64,000 nt of DNA from Mycobacterium interjectum (GCF_900078675.2 NZ_LT546237.1:1032708-1096707); one strand, 5' to 3'. Shown: positions 1 through 9,246, counted from the first letter of the stretch. Translations and numbers: made by a program. Notes: generated from the letters alone by a model not told the origin.

Positions 1-1141
1 GCTGCAGCTCTTGTTGGGTGTGTTGCACTGCGCGCAGCTGGTCGGCGGCTTCAGCGAGCCATCGCGCGGCGTTGCGTGCGCTGCCGGGCACCAGGCCGCG
101 CCGGTCGTGGTGGGCGCGGGCTTCCCGTAGAGCGGTGTCGAAGCGGTCGGCGGCCCAGCGGGCCTTCGCGGCGGCGGCGAGGGCGTGCAGGTCGGCAGGG
201 GTGATGGTGGTGAAACCTCCGAAGGGGTCGCTGCGGTCCCAGAGACCGGCGTTGACATGGTCGGTGACGTCGGCTTTATCGACCTCAATGCCCGGCATGA
301 GCAGCACCACCTGTGCGGCGCTGGCGTGCAGACGTTCATGCAGGTTGATCGCCCGCTGATAGCCGGCGAGGTCCCGGTCGGCCACGATGGCGACGTTGAG
401 TCCGGTGAATGCGTCGACCAGTGCGGCAGGGAAGTTGGCGGCCCCTTGGGCGTTGGTGGTGGCCAGGCGACCGAGCGAGGTAAGGGTGTCGGCGTCTTTC
501 TCGCCCTCGGTGACCCATACCCATGCGCCGGTCTTCGCCGCGCTCTGAATTGCGTTGGGCCGATACAGCATCGGGGTGAATCCGTCCGGCTTGCGGTACA
601 CCCATTGGTGTGCGTCGCGATAGCGCTGCCGGAACCGTTTGTGGGGCTGGCCAGTGCAGGTGCATTCTTCGCGAATGACCTGCTGCACTGGTTCGCCGGA
701 GGGGGTGAGGTAGGTGTAGACCCGGACCCGACGCCACTGGTGCTCGACGTGATCGCGGGGCACGGTGATACGCGCTGGCAATGGGCCTAACCCGGGAACT
801 CGTCGCGCCGCCTTCGGTTGTGCGGCGCGCGTCCAGCCTTGCCCGGTTGCGGGGGCAGGGTTGTCGAACAGATCGGCCAGGCGCAGACCGAGGGCGCCGG
901 CGATGTCGGCGGCGGGGGCCCGGCAGCTAAAGCAGTGCAACAGGACCGCCCCGCCCCGGCCCGCGCGGGTATTTTCGCGCCACCCAACCGATAGTGAGGG
1001 GGAGTGGTCGGTGTGCAGGGGGCAGCTGGCCATGAAGGCTTCCCCGCCACGGGGGCGGATGCTGTGCCCTGCTGCTTGCAGAGCGTCCCGCACGTGGTCC
1101 AAAGCGGTTCCGGGTCGGCGGGTTTGGTGTGTGCTGGCCAT
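1..1141 (-). CDS. CHC2 zinc-finger / Toprim primase (3' end outside window)
   Basis: DNA primase of the plasmid/phage type, which would make RNA primers for replication of a mobile replicon. Reading from the ATG at 1141, the N-terminus has a CHC2-like zinc finger (C-P-L-H, then H-C-F-S-C about 35 residues later). Further on is a Toprim domain with the glutamate motif in VTEGEKDAD and the acidic motif in IVADRDLAG. The reading frame stays open to base 1, so the C-terminus lies off the window. The start codon overlaps the TAA stop of the preceding 97-residue gene by one base, so translation is probably coupled. The window supplies no helicase domain. Toprim plus CHC2 in one protein is known from phage and plasmid primases; the assignment to a plasmid is inferred from the nearby ParB gene. 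Confidence 0.85.
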   Translation of the reverse strand, partial: MASTHQTRRPGTALDHVRDALQAAGHSIRPRGGEAFMASCPLHTDHSPSLSVGWRENTRAGRGGAVLLHCFSCRAPAADIAGALGLRLADLFDNPAPATGQGWTRAAQPKAARRVPGLGPLPARITVPRDHVEHQWRRVRVYTYLTPSGEPVQQVIREECTCTGQPHKRFRQRYRDAHQWVYRKPDGFTPMLYRPNAIQSAAKTGAWVWVTEGEKDADTLTSLGRLATTNAQGAANFPAALVDAFTGLNVAIVADRDLAGYQRAINLHERLHASAAQVVLLMPGIEVDKADVTDHVNAGLWDRSDPFGGFTTITPADLHALAAAAKARWAADRFDTALREARAHHDRRGLVPGSARNAARWLAEAADQLRAVQHTQQELQ

Positions 1142-1434
1142 TACGGAGTCTCCTGGTCGATGACCGTGTGCACCACGGCGTAGGCCGCGCGGGTGTTGCG
1201 GATGCTGTCGTCGAGGAAGGTGGCGACATCGCGTCCGTCACGGCCGTCTACAAACTCGACGTCGTAGATGGTGTTACTGCGCAACTGCTCAAGACTGCTC
1301 GCGGCCTTCTGCAGGGCTTTCACGGCGGCGGACAGGTGGGCAAGCAAATGGCTTCGCGTTTCACCGATTTGCTCGATGCGGTCCAGTTCGGCGAACTCGG
1401 CAACTGCTTGCTCCAGTGCGGCGTCGGTATACAA
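1141..1434 (-). CDS. small coiled protein of unknown function upstream of primase
   Basis: A 97-residue acidic, helix-rich protein with no recognised domain. The middle (LLAHLSAAVKALQKAASSLEQL) looks able to form an amphipathic helix or coiled coil. Its stop overlaps the primase start, and it lies 31 bases behind the NrdH-like gene, so the three are probably one transcript. Codon use with strong GC3 and the tight spacing make it a real gene. The function is unknown; a replication accessory role is only suggested by position. Confidence 0.65.
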   Translation of the reverse strand: MYTDAALEQAVAEFAELDRIEQIGETRSHLLAHLSAAVKALQKAASSLEQLRSNTIYDVEFVDGRDGRDVATFLDDSIRNTRAAYAVVHTVIDQETP

Positions 1435-1465
1435 GGGGTAGGGTCCTTTCGGTCAGGAGTGGGGT

Positions 1466-1702
1466 CTAGGCGGCGGCCAGGAGAGCCACGCGATCCGGAC
1501 GAAAACCCGACCAATGCACCGTGGGGGAGACATAGACGACAGGCGCGCCCAGGTAGCCCAAACTCATCACGTATTCGCGGGCCTCGGGATTTTCGGTGAT
1601 GTCGATCTTCTGGTAGTCGACGATCCCCGTTTTGTCGAGCGCTCTGAACGTCGCGTTGCACTGCACGCAGGCCGGTTTCGTATAAACCGTGATTGGGGAC
1701 AT
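1466..1702 (-). CDS. NrdH-like glutaredoxin
   Basis: Small thiol-disulfide redoxin of 78 residues. It has the glutaredoxin active site C-V-Q-C at residues 12-15 after ITVYTKPA, a conserved cis-proline region (GAPVVYV) and the WSGFRPD signature typical of NrdH redoxins. NrdH feeds electrons from thioredoxin reductase to class Ib ribonucleotide reductase. No ribonucleotide reductase genes are present here, so this copy may support nucleotide supply for the mobile replicon or another partner. Such redoxins are common on actinobacterial plasmids and phages. It is the first gene of the minus-strand group that leads into the primase. Confidence 0.85.
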   Translation of the reverse strand: MSPITVYTKPACVQCNATFRALDKTGIVDYQKIDITENPEAREYVMSLGYLGAPVVYVSPTVHWSGFRPDRVALLAAA

Positions 1703-2464
1703 TACTTGCCTCCTTCGTAAATACAGGGTGCTGCGCTGGATAATTAAAGATTACTGACGTGATTGGCCCTATGCCATAGTCGCGCAAAGAATTTCGAGGA
1801 ATTGTGGATAGTTCGCAACACCGATTGAAGTTGGGTATGCGCACCCTCCTTTCGGCGCGATCGCCCCAGGATGTTCTCGCGCCGTAACCGCCTGTGCCCT
1901 GCGGCTTTACAGCGTTGTGCGCAGGCAGCGCACAGGAGTCGGCGAACCCGGCCACTGCACCAGGGATTCACGCTTGTTCTCGCTTCCCGCGACCTGGCGG
2001 TAATCGTTTAGCAGCAGCGATCATGCCCCGTCCTTCTTTTTGTATTCCATCACGGATCTACCTTGCTTAACCGGTCGGTGTAAGCCGTTTGCGCTCACTA
2101 CCTCCACGCTCCCTTCGCTGTAATTGCCGCCATTATTTTGCCTTTCTTGCATTCACGATATGAACCGGCCAACGGGGCCGTGGAGTGCAAGGCCCGGGCG
2201 CGCAGTTTTCCCGGTGAGCGTCAGCGAGCGGCGCGGGGAAAAGTTCGCGGGCCCACCGGCCGCAGCAGCGCGAAGGCCGGCGCCTTGCAGGTAGCGGTCC
2301 GGTCGGTCAGAATCGAACGGCCAGACGGCACAACATGTTTCGCCCTATACCCGAGGATCGAACCGCCACCGCCGTGATGAGCGAGCAGCACCGGCTGGCG
2401 GGTGGGACGGCAGTCGCCAAAGGTGGGGCCAGTACCGCAGCCCTGACCCCACCCGAGCGGCGCG
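1703..2464. other. non-coding interval between redoxin and parB
   Basis: About 760 bases with no convincing gene on either strand; the ORFs seen have no family features. The stretches near 1730-1830 and 2000-2160 are AT-richer than the surroundings. That would suit a promoter for the redoxin-primase transcript, or a replication or partition locus, but no clear iterons or parS sites could be identified by eye. It holds the left copy of the 26-bp repeat that also lies beyond the parB start. Confidence 0.4.
2182..2207 (+). repeat. 26-bp repeat flanking parB, left copy
   Basis: GGAGTGCAAGGCCCGGGCGC and the following CGCAGTT match 25 of 26 bases with the copy at 4205-4230. Both copies are in the same orientation and lie on either side of the ParB gene. 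Both run on into GC-rich sequence able to form hairpins. Confidence 0.7.
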
Positions 2465-4111
2465 CTACTCCTTTACCGCATCGGCCAAACACTGCTCGTA
2501 CACGTCGTCGGCCTTCTTGGCCTTGGTCACGACTTCCTCGACGGGAGCCAGCGGATAGTCGTTGTCCGCGAGCCAACGCAGGTACTCGCCGCTGCCGACG
2601 TGGTGGCCCCACCCGTCCGCATTGTTGCGCCAGGCATCCTTGGGGGTCCGCGATTCGAGCGCACCGAGCACCAGGGCCAGCGTGATCACCTCAGCGCGCC
2701 CGTCGCCGTTGGCGGGCAGGTCGGCCACCAGCTTGGCCACGGCCTGGCCGCTGTCCACTCCGAGCAGTGCAGCAGTCGTGTCCAGCGCGTTGTGATTGGT
2801 GAGCAAGAAGCTGTCACGAGACAAGCAGTCAGCGATGAACATGGCCGCGCCCTTGGGAGGCGTCTTGCGCGCCAAGAGCTTCTTGACGAACTCGCGCCGC
2901 ACATTGAGGGCCGCGTCACCGAGCTTGTTGAGGGCCAACACTTTCCGGCGCACACGCTTCTCGGTCTCGGCGCGCTCGATCGCGGCCTGCTGGCGTGCCG
3001 CCTCGCGTGCCTCGTCGTCCAAGTCGACCGCTTCGCCGGTGCCGGTGTCCGCCATGCCCGCCTGCCGCGCGAACCAGCTCTGCGGCGTTAGTCCTGCGGC
3101 ATGGTAGTCGAGGCAGTAGTAATCGGGGACGAACACCGCTGTCTCGGTGACCGAGTTGGCGTGGCGCAACCCCTCGGCAGGCTCGGCGTCTGGCTCGTCT
3201 TCGGTCTCCCAGTCCACGATCCCTTCGTCAACAACGTCGCCGGTTTCCACGTCGCACAGTGCGGTGTCCTCAGAGAGCACCACAGCCCAGTGGGCGGGGT
3301 TGGTGACAGCGTTGTCGTCGGCTTCGTCCCCCTCGCCGGTCACCAGGTGATGCAGCGGTATGCAGGCCGCATCCCACGACTCGGGCCGCTGCTCAAGGAC
3401 GGTGAACCCCTTGTCGGTGTAGACCCGGGCTGCCTGGGCTCGGACCTGGGCGGTGGCGCGTTCTTGACGCAGCTGGGCGACCGTGTGCTCGAACCAGCCC
3501 CTTCCAGCCGAGCTCATCAGCCGCTCAAGCGCGCCGGGCACGTCCTCGAACTCAGTGATCGCGGCTGCTTCGACCAGGCTGAGCTGGCCGCTGGCCAAGG
3601 CGTCCATGGCGGTAGCTGACTGCGCGGCGGTGTGCGCGGCCTTCACGGCGTCCTTGGCGACGGACAACCGCTTGGCCACCTTGGTCACCGACATCCCTGC
3701 GTCGATCATCTGCTGGATGCCGCGCGCCCGCTGGGCGTCGGTGAGGTCCCGCTTCTGATCGTTGGTGACGATCTGGTGCACGATGCGGTCGATGGTTTCC
3801 TGGCTGGCATCAACAGCGGAAGACGGCAGCACATACACCGGAACGCTGGACAGGCCGACTTCGCGAGCAGCAAGAGTGCGCCGCTGGCCGTTGCGGACGC
3901 GGATGACCTCGGGCCGCTCGGGGTCGCGAACACCCGTGATCGGCACCAGCACTCCGTTCTCGGCGATATTGGCGATGAACGCCTTGCTCAAGGCTGCGTC
4001 GTCGCGGACATTGTCACCGATGTCAAGCAGCGCCGGGTCAAGGTGTTCCATCGTGCCTGACGGTTGGTCAGCGCTGCTGGCCGCGCTTTCGGTGTTGGCC
4101 GTGTCGGTCAT
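2465..4111 (-). CDS. ParB/Spo0J-family partition protein
   Basis: ParB-type nuclease/CTPase-fold protein of 548 residues, longer than chromosomal ParB (about 300). The ATG at 4111 is chosen because AAAGGG lies 9 bases upstream and because the in-frame extension to 4354 is repeat-like and lacks family features. Residues about 25-110 form the ParB N-terminal domain, with ENGVLVPI and RNGQRRTLAA; the latter corresponds to the box II arginine motif. Then comes a helix-turn-helix (MSVTKVAKRLSVAKDAV). The C-terminal 300 residues are charged and of unknown role. No ParA gene is visible in the window, which is unusual for a partition locus. It may partition the replicon or act as a ParB-like regulator. 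Confidence 0.85.
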   Translation of the reverse strand: MTDTANTESAASSADQPSGTMEHLDPALLDIGDNVRDDAALSKAFIANIAENGVLVPITGVRDPERPEVIRVRNGQRRTLAAREVGLSSVPVYVLPSSAVDASQETIDRIVHQIVTNDQKRDLTDAQRARGIQQMIDAGMSVTKVAKRLSVAKDAVKAAHTAAQSATAMDALASGQLSLVEAAAITEFEDVPGALERLMSSAGRGWFEHTVAQLRQERATAQVRAQAARVYTDKGFTVLEQRPESWDAACIPLHHLVTGEGDEADDNAVTNPAHWAVVLSEDTALCDVETGDVVDEGIVDWETEDEPDAEPAEGLRHANSVTETAVFVPDYYCLDYHAAGLTPQSWFARQAGMADTGTGEAVDLDDEAREAARQQAAIERAETEKRVRRKVLALNKLGDAALNVRREFVKKLLARKTPPKGAAMFIADCLSRDSFLLTNHNALDTTAALLGVDSGQAVAKLVADLPANGDGRAEVITLALVLGALESRTPKDAWRNNADGWGHHVGSGEYLRWLADNDYPLAPVEEVVTKAKKADDVYEQCLADAVKE

Positions 4112-4790
4112 GGTTGAACCCTTTCTGTGTGAGTCAGGCGTCCCGCGTGGCCGCCTGTTCTGTTTGCCTTCTGGCAATTGAGATTTGGGCCGGCATAGGG
4201 ACGCGGAGTGCAAGGTCCGGGCGCGCAGTTGCCCGCGCGCGAGCGAAGCGAGCGTAGGCGGGGGACTGTGCGAGCCTTGTGCCCGGAGCGAAGCGGAGGC
4301 CGTGGCCTTCGCGCGAAGCGGACCGCCGGCAATAATCGAAAGCCAGAAAGGCAAACAAACACGGGCTTTGGGTCAGGGCCCAAGCTATTCAGCAGCGCCG
4401 GAGGCGCTTCAACTTCAACTCCCCGCTACGATCGCAAAGATGGGGCTTCGGCAGAGCCGGCGCCGGTGGGAGGAGCCCGTCGTTCGCACTGCCCCGAATG
4501 TGCTGCGGAGCTCGGCGCTCACAAGGTGCTTGTCGGAGTAGCGCATTGCCGGTGCGGACGGATACACCGTTCTCGCTGTTGCTAGCAGAACGAGCGGAAT
4601 TGCCTGTGCTGCACCAACATTACGCAGTCCTACATCGTGGATTCGACGTGCCGGGCGGCGGAGATCGGCGATCGCAATTGGCATGCGCTGCTCGACGCGC
4701 ACGACGCCGCGGTGAGGGCGCAGCTACGTCGCTTTCGAGGCCCGAGGTGAACACGGCGGGTGACGGCTTCCTCGGATGGTCGACGGCTGG
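4112..4790. other. non-coding interval upstream of parB
   Basis: About 680 bases without a supportable gene. The part near 4220-4330 is very GC-rich, with short inverted repeats (for example GCGAGCGAAGCGAGCG) able to form hairpins. It carries the right copy of the 26-bp repeat. The rest, 4400-4790, shows nothing recognisable. Confidence 0.4.
4205..4230 (+). repeat. 26-bp repeat flanking parB, right copy
   Basis: Differs from the copy at 2182-2207 by one base (T for C at the thirteenth position). It lies about 95 bases upstream of the parB start codon. Confidence 0.7.
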
Positions 4791-5376
4791 CTACTGCATC
4801 TGGTCGAGCATGGTCGAGAACGCTGCCTTGAGCCGCAACCCTTTCTTGACCTCATCGGCTGTCACGTAGGGGTACTCGCTGATTTCCAGAAAGCTCGGTA
4901 CGTGATGCTCACGAACGAACTGGACGAAAGCCTCGGGACGTTCTCGCCAGTCTTCGGGGAATCCTTCAGGGTTTTCGAAGGTGGTCGTGATGCCCGACTC
5001 GCTGAACAAATTCACCGCATCCTCGGTGTACTTGTCGAAGTCGGTGTCGAAGATCCCCTGGTACTGGAAGTAGGTCGTCGCCGATATTGAACAGCTGCCA
5101 CTTCAGATAATGCAGCTTCAGGACATCCAAAACCTCGGGATCCTTATCGACTGCTGACGCCAGGGTTCTGCCGTGCTCGCGGATGGCCTGTTCTCGGCCA
5201 GGTTTGACCTTCGCGATGATCGTGAAGCCGTAGCAGGCGGGCGTGCGCGGAAAAACCGGTCCGTACCGCCCCCGCTCCAGCTCGAAGTAACCCTCTTTGG
5301 GGATTGCTAGCGCCGCTGGCTTGGTCCAGTCGTGATTGGTGATAGCGGCCCGTCCGGCAACATCTAGGCCCCTCAA
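4791..5376 (-). pseudogene. conserved actinobacterial protein, frameshifted
   Basis: Two overlapping reading frames encode the two halves of one protein of about 195 residues. The first half runs from a TTG at 5376 to LKWQLFNIGDD. Near 5072 the frame is lost. The second half continues in another frame as YFQYQGIFDTDFDKYTEDAV, joining smoothly to the frame that ends with DQMQ and a TAG at 4791. Two lost bases or one gained base explain it. I recall close relatives annotated as hypothetical in mycobacteria; no function is known to me. The intact sequence would be soluble, with no signal peptide. Confidence 0.7.
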
Positions 5377-5514
5377 AATGGATCTACTGCCGGTCAGAGT
5401 TGCGCCGCTGGCGGGAGAAGCTATTTACTCGTGGTTGGAAGCCGCTGCTCGCGCCATGAGACTCTCAACGAAGCAGACGTTGAGGCTGCTCGGATGCACT
5501 AAGAGGAGTTCGGT

Positions 5515-5898
5515 GTGCGCGTGTCCCGTCGAGTCGCGGCCTTTAACAAGCGAATCACCAACCCAGCCGCCCTTCGGGTGGTCGACCGAATGCCTGGTAT
5601 GGGAATTCTTTACCACGTCGGGCGCCGATCCGGAGCACGCTACCGTACACCGTTGCTGGTGTTCGACACGACCGACGGCTTTGCATTGCTCGTCGGCTAC
5701 GGACCCCAAACAAACTGGGTGCGAAACGTTCTCGCGGGCGGCGACACCGCCATCTGCAAGCACCGCAAGACTGTCGCGGTCGGCCATCCCGTCCTCCTAG
5801 CCAAAAGCGAGGTGGCCCCCCAGGTGAGTCCCTCCTCGCGGTGGCTGTACCGCCTCTTTCCGTACAATGAATCGGTGATGGTGCTCAAGCGCCTCTAA
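5515..5898 (+). CDS. Ddn-like F420-dependent nitroreductase-family protein
   Basis: A 127-residue protein of the DUF385/Ddn family, whose members bind deazaflavin F420 and reduce quinones, nitroimidazoles or other substrates at the membrane. The start is a GTG. Family features are the strand-turn region HVGRRSGARYRTPL, then GFALLVGYGPQTNWVRNVLAGG, which corresponds to the F420-phosphate binding part. The C-terminal stretch is of normal composition, though the protein is shorter than Ddn (about 150 residues) and the N-terminal helix is reduced. F420 enzymes point to an actinobacterium. It stands alone between two damaged minus-strand genes. Confidence 0.8.
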   Translation: MRVSRRVAAFNKRITNPAALRVVDRMPGMGILYHVGRRSGARYRTPLLVFDTTDGFALLVGYGPQTNWVRNVLAGGDTAICKHRKTVAVGHPVLLAKSEVAPQVSPSSRWLYRLFPYNESVMVLKRL

Positions 5899-5907
5899 GT
5901 CGGCGCG

Positions 5908-7401
5908 CTAGCGCATCGGTGGGTTGGCTTTCACGCCACGCTGGCGCCGCCAGAAGTGTCGATTCGTCGCTGGAACCTGATGGCTGAGACTCGTGACACA
6001 GGCGGATTCAATTCTGGCGCAATAGGTTCGACGCCTCAAAACATCGCGACGATATGCGAGGTCGCATGGCGCGTTACACCCACGGTATGGATGGTACGGC
6101 CTCGATCTACTTCTTCCGACGTCGGTGGCGAAGCGATCGCCCTGGGGAGAAACCGGACTTGACGGCTTGCGATGCGGCGGCGGCGAGTGCCGGCAGACTG
6201 CGTAGGTACGCGCATCGAGCAGCGCGGGCCAGGTGTGCCAGCTATTGGGCCGGTCGTTTTTGGCGAGCCGTTCGGCGAGCCACCATAGGCTCATCGGAAC
6301 CGCGAAGGGATACAACAACAGGTGCTCGGCAAGGGGGTCGCGGTGGTAGCTCACCGCGGCGCCGCCTTGGGTGTATGCCAGGACCAGCCTGTCCACATCG
6401 GCGACGTCGACGATCTTGTCGTGCACGCCCTGGATGAGTAGCAGGGGCATGCTCGGTGTCTTTTGCCCGAGCCGCGTCACCTCGAACACATGCTGCAGCT
6501 CGGGCAACGCGAACAATTCCTGAAAGCTCAGGTCGACGTAGTCGGCGATGTCGACATTGCGGAAGCGTCGGATCGCCCCTCCGGTCGACATTCCCTCGAT
6601 CTCTGCAAGCAGGGCCTTGCCATCCTCGGTCGCGTGTTCATCGACGACCTTTTTCGCCTCGGGGAACACATGCACCAACGACGCGATCATCAACGCAGCA
6701 AGACCCGCCCACGGCGACGCATTCAACCGGCGCGCAACGCTTTCGGGATCCACCACCGGTGAACCCAGCACTGCCCCGACGATGTCGAGCTCGGGTGCGT
6801 ACGTGGCGGCGACTTCGGCGGCCCATCCGCTGGCCAGGCCACCGCCGGAATACCCCCACACCGCCATCGAGGCCTTCGATGAAAGGCCTAACTTCGGGTA
6901 GTTGACAGCGGCACGCAGACCGTCGAGAACACGAAAGCCCTCCTCATACGGCGCGCCCCACATGCCGTTGAGGCCCTCGTGATCCGGGATACTGACCGCC
7001 CACCCGCGAGATAGGGCCGCGGTGATGAAAAAGAATTCCGCCTGAACCGAGGCCCCGACCAGCTCGGCGCCGTGCCGCAGCGCATAGGACGGGAAACACC
7101 GCGCCGCCACGGCGTCGATGGCGCACTGGTAAGACAGCACCGGGCACCGGGCCGGGTTCTCGCCACGCGGAACTATTACCGTGGTCACCGCCGCCTCGGG
7201 GAGATCGTGGGCGTCGGTGCTGCGGTACATCAGCTGCACCGCCATGCCCTGCCGGAGGCGACCGAAGAACGACACCGGCACCACCCGCGACCGCAAGACC
7301 GTCCCGGGTGCGACCCCGCCCAGACCGGCGGGGCTGGCATAGAAAGGATCGCGATCAGGTGTGGGGAAGCCACGGCGTGTCCAGGAGGACGAGTTCTTCA
7401 T
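5908..7401 (-). CDS. secretory-lipase-family hydrolase with altered C-terminus
   Basis: Lipase of the LIP/secretory lipase family, expected to hydrolyse triacylglycerols or other esters. The ATG at 7401 has GGAAAG upstream. The serine nucleophile lies in G-Y-S-G-G; the substrate-pocket region SIPDHEGLNGMWGAPYEEG is typical, and VHDKIVD supplies the likely acidic residue. No clear signal peptide is seen. After DARTYA (near 6205) the frame runs about 100 residues through low-complexity, Arg/His/Pro-rich sequence. The next frame over reads LRSLPALAAAASQAVKSGF and stops at 6107, which is what these lipases look like at the end. I infer a one-base frameshift near 6205, so the last third of this open frame is not original. 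Confidence 0.75.
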   Translation of the reverse strand: MKNSSSWTRRGFPTPDRDPFYASPAGLGGVAPGTVLRSRVVPVSFFGRLRQGMAVQLMYRSTDAHDLPEAAVTTVIVPRGENPARCPVLSYQCAIDAVAARCFPSYALRHGAELVGASVQAEFFFITAALSRGWAVSIPDHEGLNGMWGAPYEEGFRVLDGLRAAVNYPKLGLSSKASMAVWGYSGGGLASGWAAEVAATYAPELDIVGAVLGSPVVDPESVARRLNASPWAGLAALMIASLVHVFPEAKKVVDEHATEDGKALLAEIEGMSTGGAIRRFRNVDIADYVDLSFQELFALPELQHVFEVTRLGQKTPSMPLLLIQGVHDKIVDVADVDRLVLAYTQGGAAVSYHRDPLAEHLLLYPFAVPMSLWWLAERLAKNDRPNSWHTWPALLDARTYAVCRHSPPPHRKPSSPVSPQGDRFATDVGRSRSRPYHPYRGCNAPCDLAYRRDVLRRRTYCARIESACVTSLSHQVPATNRHFWRRQRGVKANPPMR

Positions 7402-7493
7402 GATGTGTTGCTTTCCAGGCTGTTGATGGTGCGCGCCCAACAAAACGTTAGGCACGACCTGCTTGTCTAGCTGGCGCGCGCCGCGGTATGTAA

Positions 7494-8229
7494 TCAGGCT
7501 GTGTTGGTGATGCCTTGAGCGATATCGCGCACCGGGGTGTTCGTGTGCTGGGATTGCTGTCTCAGTAGTCCCTGCAGAAGAAGTTCAAACGGTCGGTCAT
7601 CCAGCGCTATCGGGGCGTTTGGGAATCCACCGTCATCGGCAGACTCCGCCGCCCGCGCTGCACCGTGCTTCTGCGTCATCCTGGCGAGAAGTAGCGACCC
7701 TCGAACGAGTTCCGACACCGCGGAGTAAGTGTCGTGCGCTGTCTGCTCATCGAGACCGGAGTCGATCATGTTGGCGATCGCTTTCTGTGTCTCGTGTCCG
7801 CCGAGCCGTCGAGCCATCTGGGCGATTGCCGCTTCGGCGACGATGCGAATGCCTTTGCGCCGACACGCGCTTCGCAAATTCTTCAGGTAGCTTTCGCCGA
7901 TCAGGTTCTGCTCGACGAGAACTCCGATTTCGGGGAGTCCGCGTTTGGCAACGAGGTCCGCGATGAAAATCGGCTCGTCGGTCATCGAGCCCTGCGGGAA
8001 GGCGAAGGTCCACTCGCCTAACCAGTCGTCGGTGCCGGTGATGGCGATCGCCGGGACCTTGAACCGCTCTTCGATCGCTTCGCGGGTGGGCACGCAGTTG
8101 TCGGTGATGTGGGGTCCGAACACCACCAGACAGGCTTCGTCGACAAGCTCACCGAAAGCGTCGATGACCGCCTTGACCGACCATCAGGTAGCCGATCTTG
8201 ATGGGCTCTGCAGTGCTTTCGTAGGACAT
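7494..8229 (-). pseudogene. ABC substrate-binding protein remnant fused to a TetR C-terminal piece
   Basis: Reading from an ATG at 8229 gives MSYESTAEPIKIGYLM, the start of a branched-chain amino-acid-type periplasmic-binding-fold protein. A deletion of about 40 codons with loss of frame follows. The protein then resumes with SVKAVIDAFGELVDE and HITDNCVPTREAIEERF up to RRKGIRIVAEA. After that the sequence no longer resembles the binding protein. The remaining 90 residues (SELVRGSLLLARM, FELLLQGLL at the end) look like the C-terminal ligand domain of a TetR regulator. The junction is near 7790-7800. I infer two deletions that fused remnants of two genes. Confidence 0.65.
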
Positions 8230-8289
8230 CGCACTTCCTTCGGGTTTATGCGGGTCAACCTAAGATTTGTTATCTGCCGCGCGGATTCG

Positions 8290-9246
8290 CTAGACGTTTT
8301 CGTTGAGGTAGACCTCGATCATCTGGATGAGTCCGTTGGTGATGGCGGGATCGTCGCTGAGGGGTCCGGCGATCGCGGCGCGTGCCGCTTTGGGTGCGGG
8401 CAGGCCTTGGGCGATCAGGCGGCCCGCTGCGATGAGCACCCGCGTGGACGCCACTTCGCGCAACCCCCCGGTTTCCAGGCGCCGGATCGCTTGACCGAAC
8501 CGGACAAGCTGTGCGGCGTGGTCGCTGCTGATTCCTGCTTCGGTCGCGACGATCTTTTCTTCGATGTCGGCGTTGGGGAAGTCGAACTCTAAGGCGACCA
8601 TGCGTTGCCGCGTGGAGTCTTTGAGATCTTTGAGGACGCTTTGGTAGCCCGGATTGTAGGAGACCACCAGGCCGAACCCGGGTGCCGCCGCCAGGGTGAC
8701 GCCGAGCCGTTCGACGGGGAGCTGGCGGCGGTGATCGGCTAATGGGTGCAGCACGACGGTGGTGTCTTGGCGGGCCTCGACGACTTCGTCGAGGTAGCAG
8801 ATGGCTCCTTCGCGCACCGCGCGGGTTAGCGGCCCGTCGACCCATTGAGTGTCTCCGCCGACGAGGAGGAATCGTCCGACGAGGTCGGCGGTGGTGAGGT
8901 CGTCGTGGCAGGCGACGGTGATCAGTGGCCGACCCAGGTCGTGGGCCATGGCCTCGACGAAGCGGGTCTTGCCGCATCCGGTCGGACCTTTGAGCAGAAT
9001 CGAAAGGCCTTGCAGGTAGGCGGCTTTGAACACATCTTCTTCATCACCGACGGCGACATAGTAGGGACGGGCTGCACTGTCGCCGACGTCGGCGCGGGTC
9101 GATTCACCGTTGCCGGCGGTGCCGGCGGCCGACGATGGGGCCACTGCGCCCTCGGTGCTGGCAACGTGCAGCCGCCCGCCGTCGTCGTCGTGGTCGGGTC
9201 GGGCGGAGACGTCGGTCAGGTGGCGGGGGTCGGTGGATCGCGTCAT
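8290..9246 (-). CDS. MoxR-type AAA+ ATPase, CbbQ/NorQ-like
   Basis: AAA+ ATPase of 318 residues in the CbbQ/NirQ/NorQ/GvpN branch, which works with a VWA protein to remodel or insert metal centres in a target enzyme. Walker A is GPTGCGKT at about residue 88, Walker B CYLDEVVEA, sensor 1 VVSYNPGY, and the arginine-finger region DSTRQRM. The first 60 residues are disordered and acidic. Its ATG overlaps the stop of the VWA gene (ATGA), so the two are translated together. No rubisco, nitric oxide reductase or gas-vesicle genes are near, so the client is unknown. Confidence 0.85.
   Translation of the reverse strand: MTRSTDPRHLTDVSARPDHDDDGGRLHVASTEGAVAPSSAAGTAGNGESTRADVGDSAARPYYVAVGDEEDVFKAAYLQGLSILLKGPTGCGKTRFVEAMAHDLGRPLITVACHDDLTTADLVGRFLLVGGDTQWVDGPLTRAVREGAICYLDEVVEARQDTTVVLHPLADHRRQLPVERLGVTLAAAPGFGLVVSYNPGYQSVLKDLKDSTRQRMVALEFDFPNADIEEKIVATEAGISSDHAAQLVRFGQAIRRLETGGLREVASTRVLIAAGRLIAQGLPAPKAARAAIAGPLSDDPAITNGLIQMIEVYLNENV

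Noticed and set aside
1320-1955. 211-codon minus-strand frame overlapping the redoxin
   Set aside because: It overlaps both the redoxin and the 97-residue gene in another frame, and its composition is not protein-like.
4202-4330. CRISPR-like or iteron array
   Set aside because: The short GCGAAGCG-type repeats are hairpin-forming and irregular, with no constant repeat-spacer period.
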